NCBI GenBank assembly: GCA_036768485.1
Contig: JAVLUZ010000340.1
Location: 7,207,802 to 7,271,801 of the forward strand
DNA: 64,000 bases
Direction: 5' to 3'
Source of the DNA: Mermis nigrescens
Taxonomy: Eukaryota > Nematoda > Enoplea > Mermithida > Mermithidae
Shown piece after piece: positions 1 to 12,331 of this stretch (its first letter is position 1; each line of letters begins with the position of its first letter). A program made the translations under genes and the position numbers. The notes beneath the pieces are model-generated. The model had not been told where the DNA came from, did not search any database, and saw nothing but the letters and a program-made list of their open reading frames with translations.

Positions 1-660
1 CTATAGTCTGTTTCACTCTCAACAATTCACTTTAGCAAAGGTGCGCGCTATATGTACAGTCATAGGTATGTACATATGGTGTCTTTGATACATAGAAAAC
101 AACAACAGCATTGATTGACCTGAAAAATGAAACAGATATGGTCTTAGTTTAACTTGGATACCAGGTGCCGCCTCCTACCAATTGGAGTCTCCCAGGCTGC
201 ATAGGACTCGTTGATAGGGGGTCCATCACCCCCCTTCCCACTTACGCTTAGTTTACACTTAGGCTTACAAACCAGTCTATTCTCTTTTGTCCCTATGTGG
301 GTTTAGTACAAGAATTCAGGTTCACTTAGGCTTCAATTCAGGGTCGCACTCCCTAAGTATTTATTAGTACACCAATTTGGGCTCACTCAGATTAACTATT
401 TATTCTAGCTCTTCCCCTCCCCCAAGAAATTAGTGCATCAATTTGGGCCTGCCCCTGCCGCCTATGCTACAATGTGTCAAATGCCTAACCATTGCAGTCC
501 AGAGACCCACCCTTAACTACTACTATGTCAAAGACCAAATCATTCTTGTGTGTCACTCTTGGTCCTAAAAAATTGATGTACTCAGCTCACCCACATACAC
601 TACATGTCTGTATTATACTATAGTTGGCTTAATGATAATTACATTTCAATAAACCACTAA
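1..660. other. No gene recognised
   Basis: Intergenic-looking sequence with many stops in all frames. I see no domain, no repeat shared with the rest of the window and no clear RNA gene. Confidence 0.5.
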
Positions 661-680
661 ATTGTTTTAATATTCTAGAT

Positions 681-992
681 TTTTTCCATACTCTGCACAC
701 TTTTTTCCAAATCTGCACACTTTTTCCAACCTCTGCACACTTTTTTCAAAGTGCACACTTTTTTCCAAACTGCACACTTTTTCCAAACACGGCACACTTT
801 TTTCCAAACTGCACACTTTTTTCCAAACTCTGCAGTTTTTCCAAAACTCTGCACACTTTTTTCGAAACTCTGCCCACTTTTATTGAAACTCTGCACACTT
901 CTTTAGAACTCTCCACACTTTTTCCAAAACTGCACAATTTATTCCAAACTGCACACTTTTTCCAAACTCTGCACTTCTTTCCAACTGCACAA
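681..992. repeat. Pyrimidine-rich minisatellite, ~20-bp unit
   Basis: About fifteen degenerate units of the type ACTCTGCACACTTTTTTCCA follow one another with small length changes. Open frames on the minus strand here (Lys/Cys/Val-rich) are only the translation of the repeat and should not be read as proteins. Confidence 0.85.
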
Positions 993-1043
993 TTACAATT
1001 TTTTTCCCTCAAATGCTCAAATTATCCAGTGACCAGTTGTAAG

Positions 1044-1307
1044 CATAGGTGGGCAGCACCAAAATTCTGGGGGAGGGTGAAAAAATTTTCAAAGGTCAAA
1101 AAATGGTCTTAAAAGTGGTCATATGGCAAAAGCAAGACCATTTTTTGACGGTTCTCATCAAGCACTATCCAATGGCATCAAAAAATTGATAAAAAAGCAA
1201 AAAAATTGCAAAATTTGAATTCTGGGGGGGGTATTTTGATTTCTGGGGGGTAATTCAACTTTTGGGGTAGCATACCCCCCAAACCCTCCCCCCAATGCCC
1301 AAGTGTG
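1044..1307 (+). mobile_element. M1 MITE copy
   Basis: It starts CATAGGTGGGCAGC and ends GCCCAAGTGTG, with the family core (AAGCACTATCCAATGGCATC, ATTCTGGGGGG, TTTTGATTTCTGGGG). The flanking octamers GTTGTAAG and GCTGTAAA match at 6 of 8 positions, as an aged hAT-type target duplication would. Confidence 0.75.
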
Positions 1308-1309
1308 GC

Positions 1310-2250
1310 TGTAAACTATTTTAGCATTTATACTAACTGTTTTTTGACGCCATTTTGGCCCTAAAATTGCGCAGTATGATCAAGAGGTGTTTTTGGGGAA
1401 TTTGGGTCCAGAATGGCTACAGACCCCATCAAATTGACTGTGATTCCCACAATTGTCACTTTTTCAAAAATCATAGAAAGTGTGCCTTTTAAACATTAAA
1501 GATAATTTTTGGACTCAAACATGTCAAATTTTGTACATTGTTATCAGATACTTATTCACTCGCTGTAGTCTGTTCAATTAAGTTTAATTTTAAGCAGCGA
1601 CCAGATTCTGGGGGTCCAATGAGCAAACTCACTAAACAGCACCAAAAATTCAAATACTAGGATCAATCAATTTTTGGTAGTTCATCAAATTCTTGGCAAA
1701 TGCAGACCAGTCTCACCCATGAGTGGTCTCGTCCGACTAAATCAAAATCAGCCTCTGCTTAAAGCCTAGAATAGGCGGATTGCAGCTATTAAAAACAAAA
1801 ATGTACCCATCTATGCATTAGTACAAATATATACCTATTTATTTATGTTAGGCCATACGGCCACATGTACGTAATTAAATTACCTGTGCTAAAACTTATT
1901 ACCTAATTTGAATTTTGCAAGGTAGGCATTTATTATTCAGAAACAGTACTTACGGCAAAATTACTGTCTAACACTTTTTTGGAAATCCTAGGGGTCGGGT
2001 TGGGTCTACACCAATCTTTGGGTATTTAAGTTCCCATCAAGACAGCCCTCCAAACCCCCTGCGCCAATGTTTGCTCATAAATATAACTTATTGCACTTCA
2101 TCAACTTTTCTGAAATTCAAGAAAACAGTCGCTGACATGCATGGCCGTGAGGAGTGTGGAACCCCTCCCCCGAGAATCTAGCGGACCCCCAGAATTGAAT
2201 TTTTGGCGATTTTGGCCCAGCAGAGCCCCCACAATTTTGCTGCTGCCCAT
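1310..2250. other. No gene; one degenerate M1-like fragment near 2140-2250
   Basis: No coding signal is seen. Around 2140-2250 the strings CCCCCAGAATTGAATTTTTGG and GCTGCTGCCCATG recall the right half of the M1 family in minus orientation, but both ends are lost. Confidence 0.35.
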
Positions 2251-2254
2251 GTTT

Positions 2255-2525
2255 GTCACTGCAGTTCTGTGACTGGTTTCTGAAATTCAGAAAAATATTC
2301 AATGAAGATCTATGACCTTTTTGAAATTCAGAAAAACGGTCACTGCACTTTCGTGACCTTTTTTCAAAATTTAAAAAAATGGTCACTGCAGTTCCATGAC
2401 CTTTTCTTGAAATTCAGAATAATGGTCACTGAATTTCCATTTCTCTTTTGAACTTCAGAAAAATGGTCACTGCACTTCCATGACCTCTCTTTTGAACTTC
2501 AGAAAAATGATCACTCCTCTTCAGC
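2255..2525. repeat. ~45-bp tandem repeat, internally palindromic
   Basis: About six diverged units combine GAAATTCAGAAAAATGGTCA with CTGCACTTCCATGACC. TTCTGAA and TTTCAGAAA half-sites make each unit partly self-complementary. No protein is encoded; the minus-strand open frame over it is a repeat translation. Confidence 0.75.
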
Positions 2526-2529
2526 AATT

Positions 2530-4295
2530 TTTTTACTGAATGGTTAACAAAATATCACTGAACCGCAGTGACCGTTTTTCTTAAGTGCACACTGGCGCCA
2601 GTGTAGTTCATTTCTGAAGTGGCAATTAATACAAGATCCCTCACACATACAGAGTTAGACGACTTCTCCATATTGGAATCAGATTGCCCATTAAGGACAA
2701 GAACTGTTTGTGTCCATAACTAAGACTGATAGCATTTATACAATAGATGCAAATAAATGGGTGAGAGGCATTTATGGGCATGGTGGTTTATTTATGATAC
2801 ATGTACACAGGGAGGGGTGATGGGGATATTATCCTGTGCTGAAGAGTCTAAAAGTTAGGTAATATTGAGCAGTTTGAGCCAAAAATAGTGTATTTTAATG
2901 TGATTTTGACATGAAACTAGCCAGAAACGCAGTTTACTATTGTAAAGCTATTTTTCGTCCAAGAAGTCTGTAATGCTATGTATCTTTGCGATGTAATAAA
3001 TGCTACATATTTGCCACAAATGCTGAAAAACCGTTTTATAAAATGATACCATAATTCTTTGCTAAAGAATTGTTTTCTGTCAAAACACTTAGCTATCTTG
3101 AATTTGTTGATTTTCTTTACATCCTGAAATTTGACCTCTTGCACTTATGGTAAGGAGGTGTATTGCTAGACATGCACATCTTGGGAATCCTGAGGGAGAG
3201 TGAAACGTTAAAGTGCCTTTTTGGGTTGAAAAGGTGGATAACACGTCAAAAGTTATGTCCTTCTAGAAGCATAAAAGAATTTTTAAGCATTTTCATCATT
3301 CAAGTATCATTCAGATAGCAAAATGTCTGAATCGTCCAAGATTGGAACTTGCATTCTAATTTTTGTCCACTTTTAAACATTTAAACAGGCATTTGTGAGT
3401 TTTTTATTTAGATATACAGACTTGAAGTTTTTAAAGGCATAAATTGATACAAATCCCCACTCAAATGCCTATTATGCCATGTGTGCGTGTGTTTGTGCAA
3501 ACATATATTAAGACAATCTTCATTTTATCAGTCAAGTACTTTTAAAAAATGTGATCAGAAGTTTCATTCTTCTGCACAATATTTATAGCATGTGCGTGGA
3601 CCAGCTGGTACTTCATGCGGCCCAAGATGGAAAGATGTATGTCTCCGGCGGAAAACATTTCTTGATCCGGAACATCATTTTTCATGAATTGGGCAAATAT
3701 TTTCACTATGAAAATATGGCCATGTATAAGCGACCTTCTGCCTTGTGCTTGATAAACAAGTTTGTAACTTTTTCAATCTGTCTGGAAATACGTATGTATT
3801 CCTGAGCGCCAATCCACTTTTTTAGTTAAATTTTTCAGGATACTCTGCTTCAGTTATAGTTTTATCGAAATCCATAGATGTAATGAATGCTTTCAACTCC
3901 TCATCTGTCATTTAACGCAGGGAAGACCTACTCAAATGATTGGGCAGAGCCTTCAGACTTGAGCCAGTGGAATCTTCCTCTATGCACTCAGGCAGAGTCT
4001 TCATGTCTGAATTGAGATTAGTGGATTCAACATTTCCCTTAGTAAACCATGACTGATGCTCAATTCCTTGTGTAAATAATTAGCAATGCTAAATGTTGTC
4101 TGCTAATAGCTTCAGACATTCATGCTACTCAGAACTCCAAACATGCCATGGTGCTACAAGCAGGCTTAACAAGAATATATCTATTTTTTGCACTAATATA
4201 ATACCCATAATTTCTATTTTAAATTTTGGAATGAGTTTCATTATATAAGTTTTAAATTAAAGGTTTTAATTTCAAGCCTAAAAATGACCATACCA
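2530..4295. other. No supported gene
   Basis: Only short open frames are present: 2917-3144 minus (75 codons) and 3551-3805 plus (84 codons). Neither resembles a family I know or has a supporting splice or promoter context. AT-rich unique sequence. Confidence 0.4.
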
Positions 4296-4298
4296 CTA

Positions 4299-4706
4299 TC
4301 AACTAATTCCGTCATTTTCAAGTGAAATAAAAAGATACAAAACATAATTTGAGTTACTGAGATGATAAGTCCCATCAGTTTGAATTGTCCCTGGGAATTC
4401 ATTGTACCACTTTTCCAGTTTGCTTGATTGATAGAAAATAATTTCAACACATTTAGTCTGTGCATCTTTGACCACCCTAACAGTAGATCCAGGATCCCTA
4501 AGTTTCTCATTCTCCAACCTGTCAACTATTAAGAGTGTTTCATTTGAATTCTTATCCAAAATTTTGTTATTTGGGCACATTGCATTTCTAACATCTCTTG
4601 TATTGATGTGAACATTAAAAGGTTTATAGCTGTTATTGATGACAAGTTTTATATTATCCTTCACATAAGTAGACTGTTTGGCAAAAGAAACAGGATTGGC
4701 TGTCAA
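4299..4706 (-). pseudogene. MULE-type (Phantom-like) transposase fragment
   Basis: A 135-codon minus-strand frame carries KDNIKLVINNSYKPFNVHI, DPGSTVRVVKD, then EKWYNEFPGTIQTDGTYHL and YVLYLFISLENDG. In Mutator-like transposases the D of the (I/V)(D/Q)xDGTY block is the first catalytic Asp of the RNase H-fold DDE domain, and the region before it is the conserved DPGS(T/S)V linker. Only this central part is present; the second Asp, the Glu and the SWIM finger expected downstream are not found below 4299, where the frame ends. Family assignment comes from motif memory, not a search. The neighbouring minus frame at 4241-4525 is a shadow of this one. Confidence 0.6.
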
Positions 4707-4836
4707 CTGCCATTGTTAAGGATAATGAGCAAACAGCTCTGAAAAGACTTCTCTTGGAATTGTTACAAAACCACAAAATAAGTCATTCTATGCTGAGCTT
4801 AAACTTCAAACCAGTCAATTCACCAAAGATTGATAA

Positions 4837-5193
4837 AGCTGCAGATACAAGATCCATATAGCCAAAAAGTGTCATTTGTGCAGCAATATATTAAAGGCTA
4901 ATGATTACTTAGTGGGCGTCCAGTGTGACTTTTGCAACCTGTGGGGACACCCAAAGTGCATGGGATTGGACCAGGTTGTCTACAATGTGCTTAGGAAATG
5001 CATCGCCGAATCCACAAAATTCTTTTGCTCAAATTGCGTACCCAAGATAGATAGCCTGATTTTCATGGAAAAATGTATGGATGACATGGAGGCCCACTTC
5101 TGTGAACTAGAGGTGAAACTAGACACTGAACTCAATTTTTCATTGCTAACAACAATCCTTTTCTATCACAAATGCAACTGTTGTCATAAATAA
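4837..5193 (+). CDS. PHD-type zinc finger frame, retroelement ORF1-like
   Basis: The frame is open from 4837 and has no ATG before the finger, so it looks like an exon or a 5'-truncated gene. Visible Zn ligands fit C4HC3: CHLC (near 4870), CDFC, HPKC and CSNC. They are followed by a short charged helix-like stretch (MEKCMDDMEAHFCELEVKL) that could be a coiled coil. Single PHD fingers followed by coiled coil occur in ORF1 proteins of CR1/L2-type LINEs and in some transposon-borne chromatin readers; no reverse transcriptase is visible nearby, so I cannot decide. The MULE fragment on the other strand ends only 130 bp away and may be unrelated. Confidence 0.5.
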   Translation, partial: SCRYKIHIAKKCHLCSNILKANDYLVGVQCDFCNLWGHPKCMGLDQVVYNVLRKCIAESTKFFCSNCVPKIDSLIFMEKCMDDMEAHFCELEVKLDTELNFSLLTTILFYHKCNCCHK

Positions 5194-5899
5194 TTACATA
5201 TGATTTATTTTTGGCTGTAATTTAACCTGTTTTGGTTCATTTCTAATTGTTCCCAACAAAAAATGTTATGATTGGATAAAAAAATTATTATCTGAAGTCC
5301 TAAATATCCTAAATCTCAACTTAAACTTTGAATCTCTAAGTTTAGTATTACTAATGGTCAGCTCACCAACGTAATCTTGCTGCAGTCAATTGGCAAGGCT
5401 GCTAATTGAAGGCAACCAAATTACATTCTTAAATTTGTTTATTAAATTGGCAAATGACAGTTTTTTGACAAGAACATGATTATATGAAGAGTTCCAAAAA
5501 TGTAAATGACTGAATAACTGACACAAGCATATTCACTCAAATGTAAATGTTCCTTGTTTTAGATTCATACAAAATATTTGAAAAGTCAAAAATTACACTG
5601 TAAAAGAGCACAAAATCTTGCCATTTGTATTGGATTTTGGTCAGTCCAAAATGATTCAAATTGATTGGAAAATCTATTTTATGATAATGAGTGGCAACTG
5701 CTTTGTTGCTACTAGTATGCTAGCCATTAGAAAATTCATATCAAAAAATGATCAAGAAGCTATTATATTCAAAATAGTGGTGAATTTGCATAGCTTACAA
5801 AAAATTCATAAGAATAAATAATTAGAAAGATCTCTGGCAAATATTTTACATATTATCATCACAAAATTAACGTTTTTGCAACATTTGCAACACTCCCAC

Positions 5900-7250
5900 A
5901 GAGGGAAGATTTAGAAGAAGTTTTGTTCATTCTGAAACTTTTGTCTTTCAATTTTTACTTTATCTTGTATGTCATGTGAAATCTCATTATCATTTTTAAC
6001 ATTTGTATCCTTCAATTTATTGCATTGCTCACAATGTTTGGAAAATGAAGGATTCAAGTAATGAAAAGTTTCAGGTCTAATGTTATACGAATATAGGACT
6101 TACCACATTTTACCTTATATGGGACCTTCTGTCTATTAAACATAGGAGTCAAATGTTGAAATTGAAAATCATTTACCTGTGATCTATATCTACAATGAAT
6201 AGTATTATGATTTGTCTGCTTACATATAGCACAGTATTAACAAACTTTTTTATTCATATTCCCATGCCAGCATATGCTTACCTTATGGCCAAATTTTCAA
6301 CAATTGTAGCACATGATAGAAAAGGCCATTCAAAAATAAATTCAATGATTTCATAAGTCAATTAATATTTTTTAATTTACAGTCTTATATTACAATACAA
6401 ATTCAAAATCATCATCATCAACACATTTATAAATTTAGTTTTTTTGTTCCGATTGATTTGGATTAATCAGTTCTATCAAGGCTGTTGTTTGTTCATGAGT
6501 AGTTGAAGTCCAAGAATACTTTGCATCTTCATTTTATATCTCTTGTATCCGGACAGTTAAATAATTCACAGGAAGTTCTTCTTTTAAGCATAAAGTTTAT
6601 AAATAATCATGAAATGGATTCTCTAAGTCAAAATTTCAGGAAGCAATATTTTTGATCCAAACTTTTCCGCTTTCTGATAGCATGTTCTAAAATACGCTCC
6701 CCTAGTTCTATTTAGCTTTGTTTGTATCATAACCGGTTGAGTCTTTTACTGCAGGATAATGAATTTGTATTTCTTCATTTAACTTAGCCAAGTTTTTAAT
6801 TAAGTCTTGTTCCATTCTGAGAGGGGAAAAATGATAACATGTTCACTTTATTGAGCATCCTCAACTGATTTATTTGAACAGAATCACATCTCAACAATCG
6901 CGCTTCTGTGTTTAAAACATAATCATAAATGGCATCAGAATCATCATCATTGGGAATGTAATAACAACCTGGTCTTAATAAATTGATTATTTCCCAAATC
7001 TGTTATTGTGAAATAGTACTTAAAAAACATTTAGAAAGGAGATGCAAGTCTTCTTTTATCCAATTTATAACATACCCTAAGGGTATTTCTTTGCTGAACA
7101 GCAAATTCCAAATATATTCTGTAAAGAAATCTTGGGATAAGTGCTGTGAGCATCCTATAGTAGACATTTGGATTTGAGCTTTGTATGACAACATAGATCA
7201 CAGTTCTTATGCCAGGGATGATTTTGCGCAATACATGTCAAACGCCAGCT
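5900..7250 (-). pseudogene. Decayed gag-like relic with two CCHC zinc knuckles
   Basis: On the minus strand, 6192-6311 codes for two CX2CX4HX4C knuckles, the second reading CAICKQTNHNTIHC. The first is interrupted by an in-frame TGA, and a TAA lies between them. Paired CCHC knuckles are typical of the nucleocapsid part of LTR-retroelement Gag. Upstream in the same strand (6400-7250) there are several short frames in different registers that could be the rest of Gag, but I recognise no capsid motif. No LTR, protease or RT was found nearby. Functionless remnant if the assignment is right. Confidence 0.4.
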
Positions 7251-8119
7251 CATTTACAATTTCTCAATAGCAAATTCTGACATTCTCAATAAAAATTGTT
7301 AGATTATCTATAATCTTTGGCTCCATTCTCTTAATATATATATAATGCATGTACATATCATATATACATAAAGTAATCTAAATAACTTGACATACACATT
7401 ATTTATATTATACGAAAAAGACGACATGTTGTGCTTTAATATCACATTTGTTTATATCATGATTTAATAAGGCTTTTCTTTCTAGTGCATAAAATTAAAA
7501 CTAACTTCTGAATCAATGACACGATAATCTTTATGAGACTGATAATACAGGGCAAGATGAAAATCATGATTATTGCCAGAATAACCGTTGTTATTATAAT
7601 TAATATTGTTCTTACCCAATTTTTTAAAAGAATCTAAAGAATATATATTTAAATTTAGAGCAGATTCTGCTGCAGTCTCCTTTTCTAGAATGTCAGTCAA
7701 ATTATTGAGATCTTCTGTAGGTTTGAATAATGACTGAATGAAGAATCTTTATGAAATAAAATATAGGATTCAATGAATAGAGGAGGTAAATAATAAAAGT
7801 TTAGTGAGAAGTTGACAAAATATAATGGAAAGTGAGTGGAAAATTTGAATGACTATGAAATAAAAGTTTATAAGGATTGAAATAATAAATAAATATAATT
7901 AATATTAGTTTAGTAACAAGTTTACAGGTAGAACAATAAATAAATAAATGAAAAAATTTAATGGAGATGATATAAAATATAGGATTGAATAAATAAAATA
8001 CAATTCTTATTATTAAAAATATGTGCAAAATGGAAAATATTAAAATAAAACTTTATAGGGAAAATAAATAAATGCACAGGAAAACATTTATTACTAAATG
8101 ATTCTAATGTGAATCATAC

Positions 8120-8197
8120 CTCTGTGGCGTCCTCCCCTAACCTCAATCCAGGTCTAGACATCAGGGGCTGATTGTTCCTGGCAGGCCCTGATGGCTC
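8120..8197 (-). CDS. Possible small coding exon (26 codons)
   Basis: Bounded on the minus strand by TTTTTAG before it and GTATGATTC after it, 78 bp, fully open (EPSGPARNNQPL...). It is GC-richer than its surroundings. It follows a second exon-like block (8316-8375) in the same phase, separated by a 118-bp intron. No family recognised. A 72-codon Asn-rich frame at 7482-7700 on the same strand could be a further exon, but the phases do not join cleanly. Confidence 0.35.
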
Positions 8198-8315
8198 CTA
8201 AAAATGTTTGCAATTATAAGATAATGTTAAATGTATGTACAAAATAGTTAGAAAAAGTGTATAAGAAAGATTGCGTAAGACTAAATAGATAAATGCATTA
8301 TGGATAATATTGTAC

Positions 8316-8375
8316 CTGTGATAAATGCTGGCCTAATGTCAGCGGGTACGTTAAGTTGCACAAAACGACTTGTTC
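8316..8375 (-). CDS. Possible small coding exon (20 codons)
   Basis: Acceptor-like TTTTTTAG and donor-like CACAG/GTACAA bound a 60-bp block open in phase 0 (EQVVLCNLTYPL...). Both this and the 8120-8197 block have lengths divisible by three. Product unknown; a chance pair of splice-like signals in AT-rich DNA cannot be excluded. Confidence 0.35.
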
Positions 8376-8632
8376 CTAAAAAACATTTGGAAAATTAAGT
8401 TTAAAATTGAATGAGTATATATATATATATTGAAGAAATCTGTTTGAATTGCTTAGGCTACTATTCAAAGGTCCTACTTCTTCAACACGACCCCAGATTG
8501 AATCACATAGGGGTTAAGCAATATTTCATTGTCTTCTTCCTCAATTCATTCATTTTTTTGGAAAAACAGTAATGTGAAACGAAGTCAAAAAGAAAAGTAG
8601 TATGCTGCTATTGTTTTTCCTCACAAAATAGC

Positions 8633-9025
8633 TTAGTTCCCGAACTTTTTTGTTTTTTGTGAACTCATCATCATAGCAGAGATCATATCATTTTTACCCA
8701 TAGGTTCATACTCGTAAAATATAACAATTAATTTTGGTTTCGTTATTATAGGTGCTTCACATTTTCTTTGAATATTATGTTGTCCTGATCCGAACTTGAA
8801 AAATGTTTCTTTTTTCTTAGCTGTTCTTCCTCGCTTTTTAGCAACTTTTTTCTTTTATCTCATTATCTACACGCTGTTCTTCTAAGACTGCCTGTTTTTG
8901 CATGACATTGGCATATTTGACCAATTTTTTCTCAGGGCCACGTTTTTTGGTTAAAATTTTCTCTTTTGTCTTTTCTATATTTACTTGAACCGTAAGTAGC
9001 GGATCATTGATAATTTTTGCTTTTC
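8633..9025 (-). pseudogene. Lys-rich coding remnant, unknown
   Basis: The minus strand reads LLTVQVNIEKTKEKILTKKR, then VMQKQAVLEEQRVDNEIKEK, changes register in an A-run near 8870, and continues as AKKRGRTAKKKETFF and IVIFYEYEPMGKNDM to a TAA at 8633. The long open stretches on both sides of one frameshift suggest real but decayed coding sequence, basic and probably nucleic-acid binding. It may be the 5' part of the gene whose exon-like blocks lie at 8120-8375. No homology recognised. Confidence 0.35.
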
Positions 9026-9600
9026 ACATTAATGAATCGAAAAAAATTGCTAGGAACAACAGACATTTTCCGAACATTCATTTTACAAGAGCTTCCTTTA
9101 GAGCAGAATAGAGTTGAAGAATTATTTGAGGCAACTCAGTAATCAAAATTTTTTGTTTTTCACTCTTAGCGAGTAGTAAGGAGCCCCCCTGCGCCTGTAA
9201 AATAGGGTTCCACTCTATGCTTGCCTTACAGGTTGGCCTACAAGCCATCTTCTTGGGGTTCTGCTTTTTCCATGGAGGAAAATTTCCCAGGGGGAAAATT
9301 CAATAGTGGAAAATTTCTCCGGGTGAATTTTTTGATGTCTTTTTGGTAATAGTTATGCAGGTCACCCTGGTCCCAATTCTATAACATACCCTATGCTTAA
9401 GCATAGGCTGCTGAACAAGCCCAGACGTGCCTAGAATTTTTTCAATCTCAGGCTGGATTTTTGATAAATGTGCCCAATCATGCCCAGAATTATGTGGGAC
9501 TAGTCACCCAGGCTGGGGGAGGGGAGCGCCATCCAGGGCCAGGGGAGGAAAGTGCGGGTGACCACCTTTGGCTACCCCCGCTTATATTTATAGAATTGGA

Positions 9601-9675
9601 AAAAATTGCCTGAGCTGGAAATCGAACCACCAACCTCCGCGCTTGAAAGATTAGCCGCTTGACCACTGAGCAATT
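9601..9675 (-). repeat. tRNA-derived SINE head (A and B boxes)
   Basis: The minus strand carries a tRNA-like head with an A box TGGTCAAGCGG (9655-9665) and a B box GGTTCGATTTC (9618-9628), spaced as in a tRNA gene. No folded acceptor stem or anticodon arm supports a functional tRNA, and the sequence runs on into a repetitive body toward 9360. Its 5' end is cut off by the hAT-type element that starts at 9676. The missing start of the head (GCTAAATTG-like) lies beyond that element near 14363-14375. Confidence 0.6.
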
Positions 9676-11924
9676 CAGAGGCGTAGCCAGGGGGGTCAAA
9701 GTGGTCAATTGACCCCAAAAAAATATTGAAAATAGAATGCAAAGAGGGTAGTAAAGGAAATTAATCATCAGGTCTGGCCTGTGACGAAGTTAAGCTTTGT
9801 TTTCTAGTTTCAGTTACTGTAGACAAGTAAAAAGGTTCGGTTTGTTGTGCCATTGTACTGCATCAGTAGAGCAGTTATTGGCTCAGCTAGCTCTGTGAGC
9901 CATGCCAAAACAACAGTTATGTTTGACTGACGTCTTTTCAAAGTATACACCTAGTTATTCTTGCTCTCTCTCACTAGCCGCTTGTGAGATTATCAAAGTC
10001 TTATTTCTCTTTAGACGTCCTCAACAAACTGTTGAGGTGAGTGAAGATAATCAACATCATTCTGGATTGATTGCATCACAGTCAGATTTACATCTTCTAA
10101 CTAATCTTATTTACATTTGCTAACTAAGCATTAAGCAATAATTATCCTTATAGAAAGGCGTAGAGAACTTCAGATCTCATGAAGCTTTGGATTACCACAA
10201 GCTTACAGTTCAGAAAGCGAAAAGCTTTAAAGAAGTCTTCCACGGTCAGTCAAATGTTGCTGCACAGATTTGTGAAAGGAATAGTGAAAAGAGAAAAAAA
10301 TTGTGCAATGTAAGGAATACGTCGTATTATTAATTAAAGCGGAGTATGATGTACTGCTAATACTTACTTGCAAGATTAAGCGATTTTCATTATTATAACT
10401 ATTCTGTCTGAAGCAATTCATATTAGATGTCAGTGGATTTCTTTTAAAACGTTAAACAAAGTAATAAATTTAGATCAGCAATGTAATTTTATATTCACTA
10501 ACTTTAATGCCAAATTATGTGCTTACTATGTATTTTTAGCTATGTTTTTCCTTGAAATGTTAAATTTTAAAACAATTTGCATCTTATACACATATCTCAA
10601 CTTATATATTTTCAAGTTTTTAGGGGGGGGGCTAGTCCCCTATCCCTCCTGCAGCTATGTGCCTTATTGAAATACCCCATTTTCAGCTAATATCAATGAT
10701 GATTAGGTCAAGCTCTGAATGGGAAGAATAAAATCCAAGAAATAGATAGCAGTAAATTTAGTCTTTACATTTTTTAAGCTAGTCAAGTGAATAATGAGAA
10801 CACTCAAAATGACGGGTATATGGAATGCATTCATGCAAGAAGATCACATGTTTTTAAGATGTGAGCTATTTTGACTGCATTATTTCACTAAACAATATTA
10901 ACATAGAAATCTAGCCAAGACAAGTCAGATTTCGTAGAAAATTTTGAAAAAAAATTTATTTTTCCAACCAGGAAAGTCGTTAATACATGCTCAGAGCACC
11001 AGAACCTTTTTGCCATTACTGCATAATCCTCGAAAATAATGCAGTAAATATCTAACCAGCTCAAGATCGTCTGATACTGGGAGAGGTTTAAACTTTAAAT
11101 TTTAATTTTAAATACAAATTTCCAAATTTTACACCAGGTTTACATTTCTCTCCTTAAATCTGGTTGACCTCCCCTCCCAAGAATCCATTAGATCCATGCC
11201 CCTCTTATTCTCACAGTACACATTTCATTTATGTCATTTTTTTATTTTTAATTACCTACTGTAATGTAATAGATGGATCTTTCAAATTTAATGTTCATGC
11301 CATTTTACATCAACAAAGAAAATAACACTCCAAATTTTTAGGTTTGGGTGTATTATAGACCACATAGTGTTCTTGCTAAGAGAGGGGCCTGCCACTCCGT
11401 GGCCATCGAGACTCTGGCCCCATTCTGGAAACTAGTCCTCAATATGAAGGCAATTTTTGTGAACTACTTCGATTTCAAGCTTTTGTTAGACATCATAACA
11501 CTCTCCAAAATGTGCTTTTGAAGTCATCAAGAAATGCTCAATATACGTCTCCAGAGGTGCAAAATGAATTGATTGGCCTATGTGGAAAATATTTAAGACT
11601 AGGGCCTTAGGCTGCTTAAGCATGTTGAGCATAACTGCTGATGATATTTTTATTTTAAGAAAAAAATTGTTAAACAGGCTAATTCGTCAAAATGCTTTGC
11701 AGTTTTAGCTGATGAGGCAACAGACGTTTCTAATATAGCTACTTTGAGCATTTCGATTCAATATGTAGATAAAGTAATTTTATTCCGGATATTATCAATC
11801 ATGCAGAGCATAGCAATTCATGGAGTGAAATTTTTAAAATGGCTTTTGAGCCAAAAAAATGATGGGAACGCAGCAAAAACTTTCTTTTTGGCGTTTCAGG
11901 TCATGCTACTTCTTTCTAGAGGAC

Positions 11925-12331
11925 AAAAATAAAATATTCAAGAAAATTCGAATAAATTGAACAAATGGGCTGACACAAAAGCTGGATGGGCTGGAGGGTC
12001 CATTCGGACGGGCTGATTTTGAAAAAAACATAGGAAAACAGCAAAAAATCAAAGAAAATTGTCTCTTTTGACCCATTTTTAGCCCAACTAGGGACCAACC
12101 AACCTTTGAGAGCTTGAAGTTTGACAGGCTGAAGCTATGACAGTTGCCCAGGTTTGACACTTTGAGAAAAAAGATAGCTAAAAGTACTTAGAAAAGAACT
12201 TTGCCTGCAAACCTTTGAAAAAATTCTGGAAACTTCTGAAAACTGGAAACAAATCTGACTGGAGCGAAAATTTTTCTGGCAGTGAAAAATATTTTTGGGG
12301 ATAATCCCAAACCCCAAGATCATGCATAAAT
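11925..12331 (+). repeat. R3 dispersed repeat inserted in the hAT element
   Basis: Shares AATAAATTGAACAAA, the ATAGCTAAAAGTACTTAG block, TGGAAACTTCTGAAAA and a final CCAAGATCATGCATAAAT with copies near 22463-22811 and 32340-32660. The left end is worn. Confidence 0.5.

Noticed and set aside
675..1012. Lys/Cys/Val-rich minus-strand open frames
   Set aside because: They are the translation of a ~20-bp minisatellite; both registers give the same kind of peptide.
3551..3805. 84-codon plus frame as a gene
   Set aside because: No motif, no second copy and no splice or promoter support; length is within chance for this region.
9601..9675. Functional tRNA gene
   Set aside because: A and B boxes are present, but no acceptor stem, the 5' end is cut by a transposon, and a repeat body follows: a SINE head.
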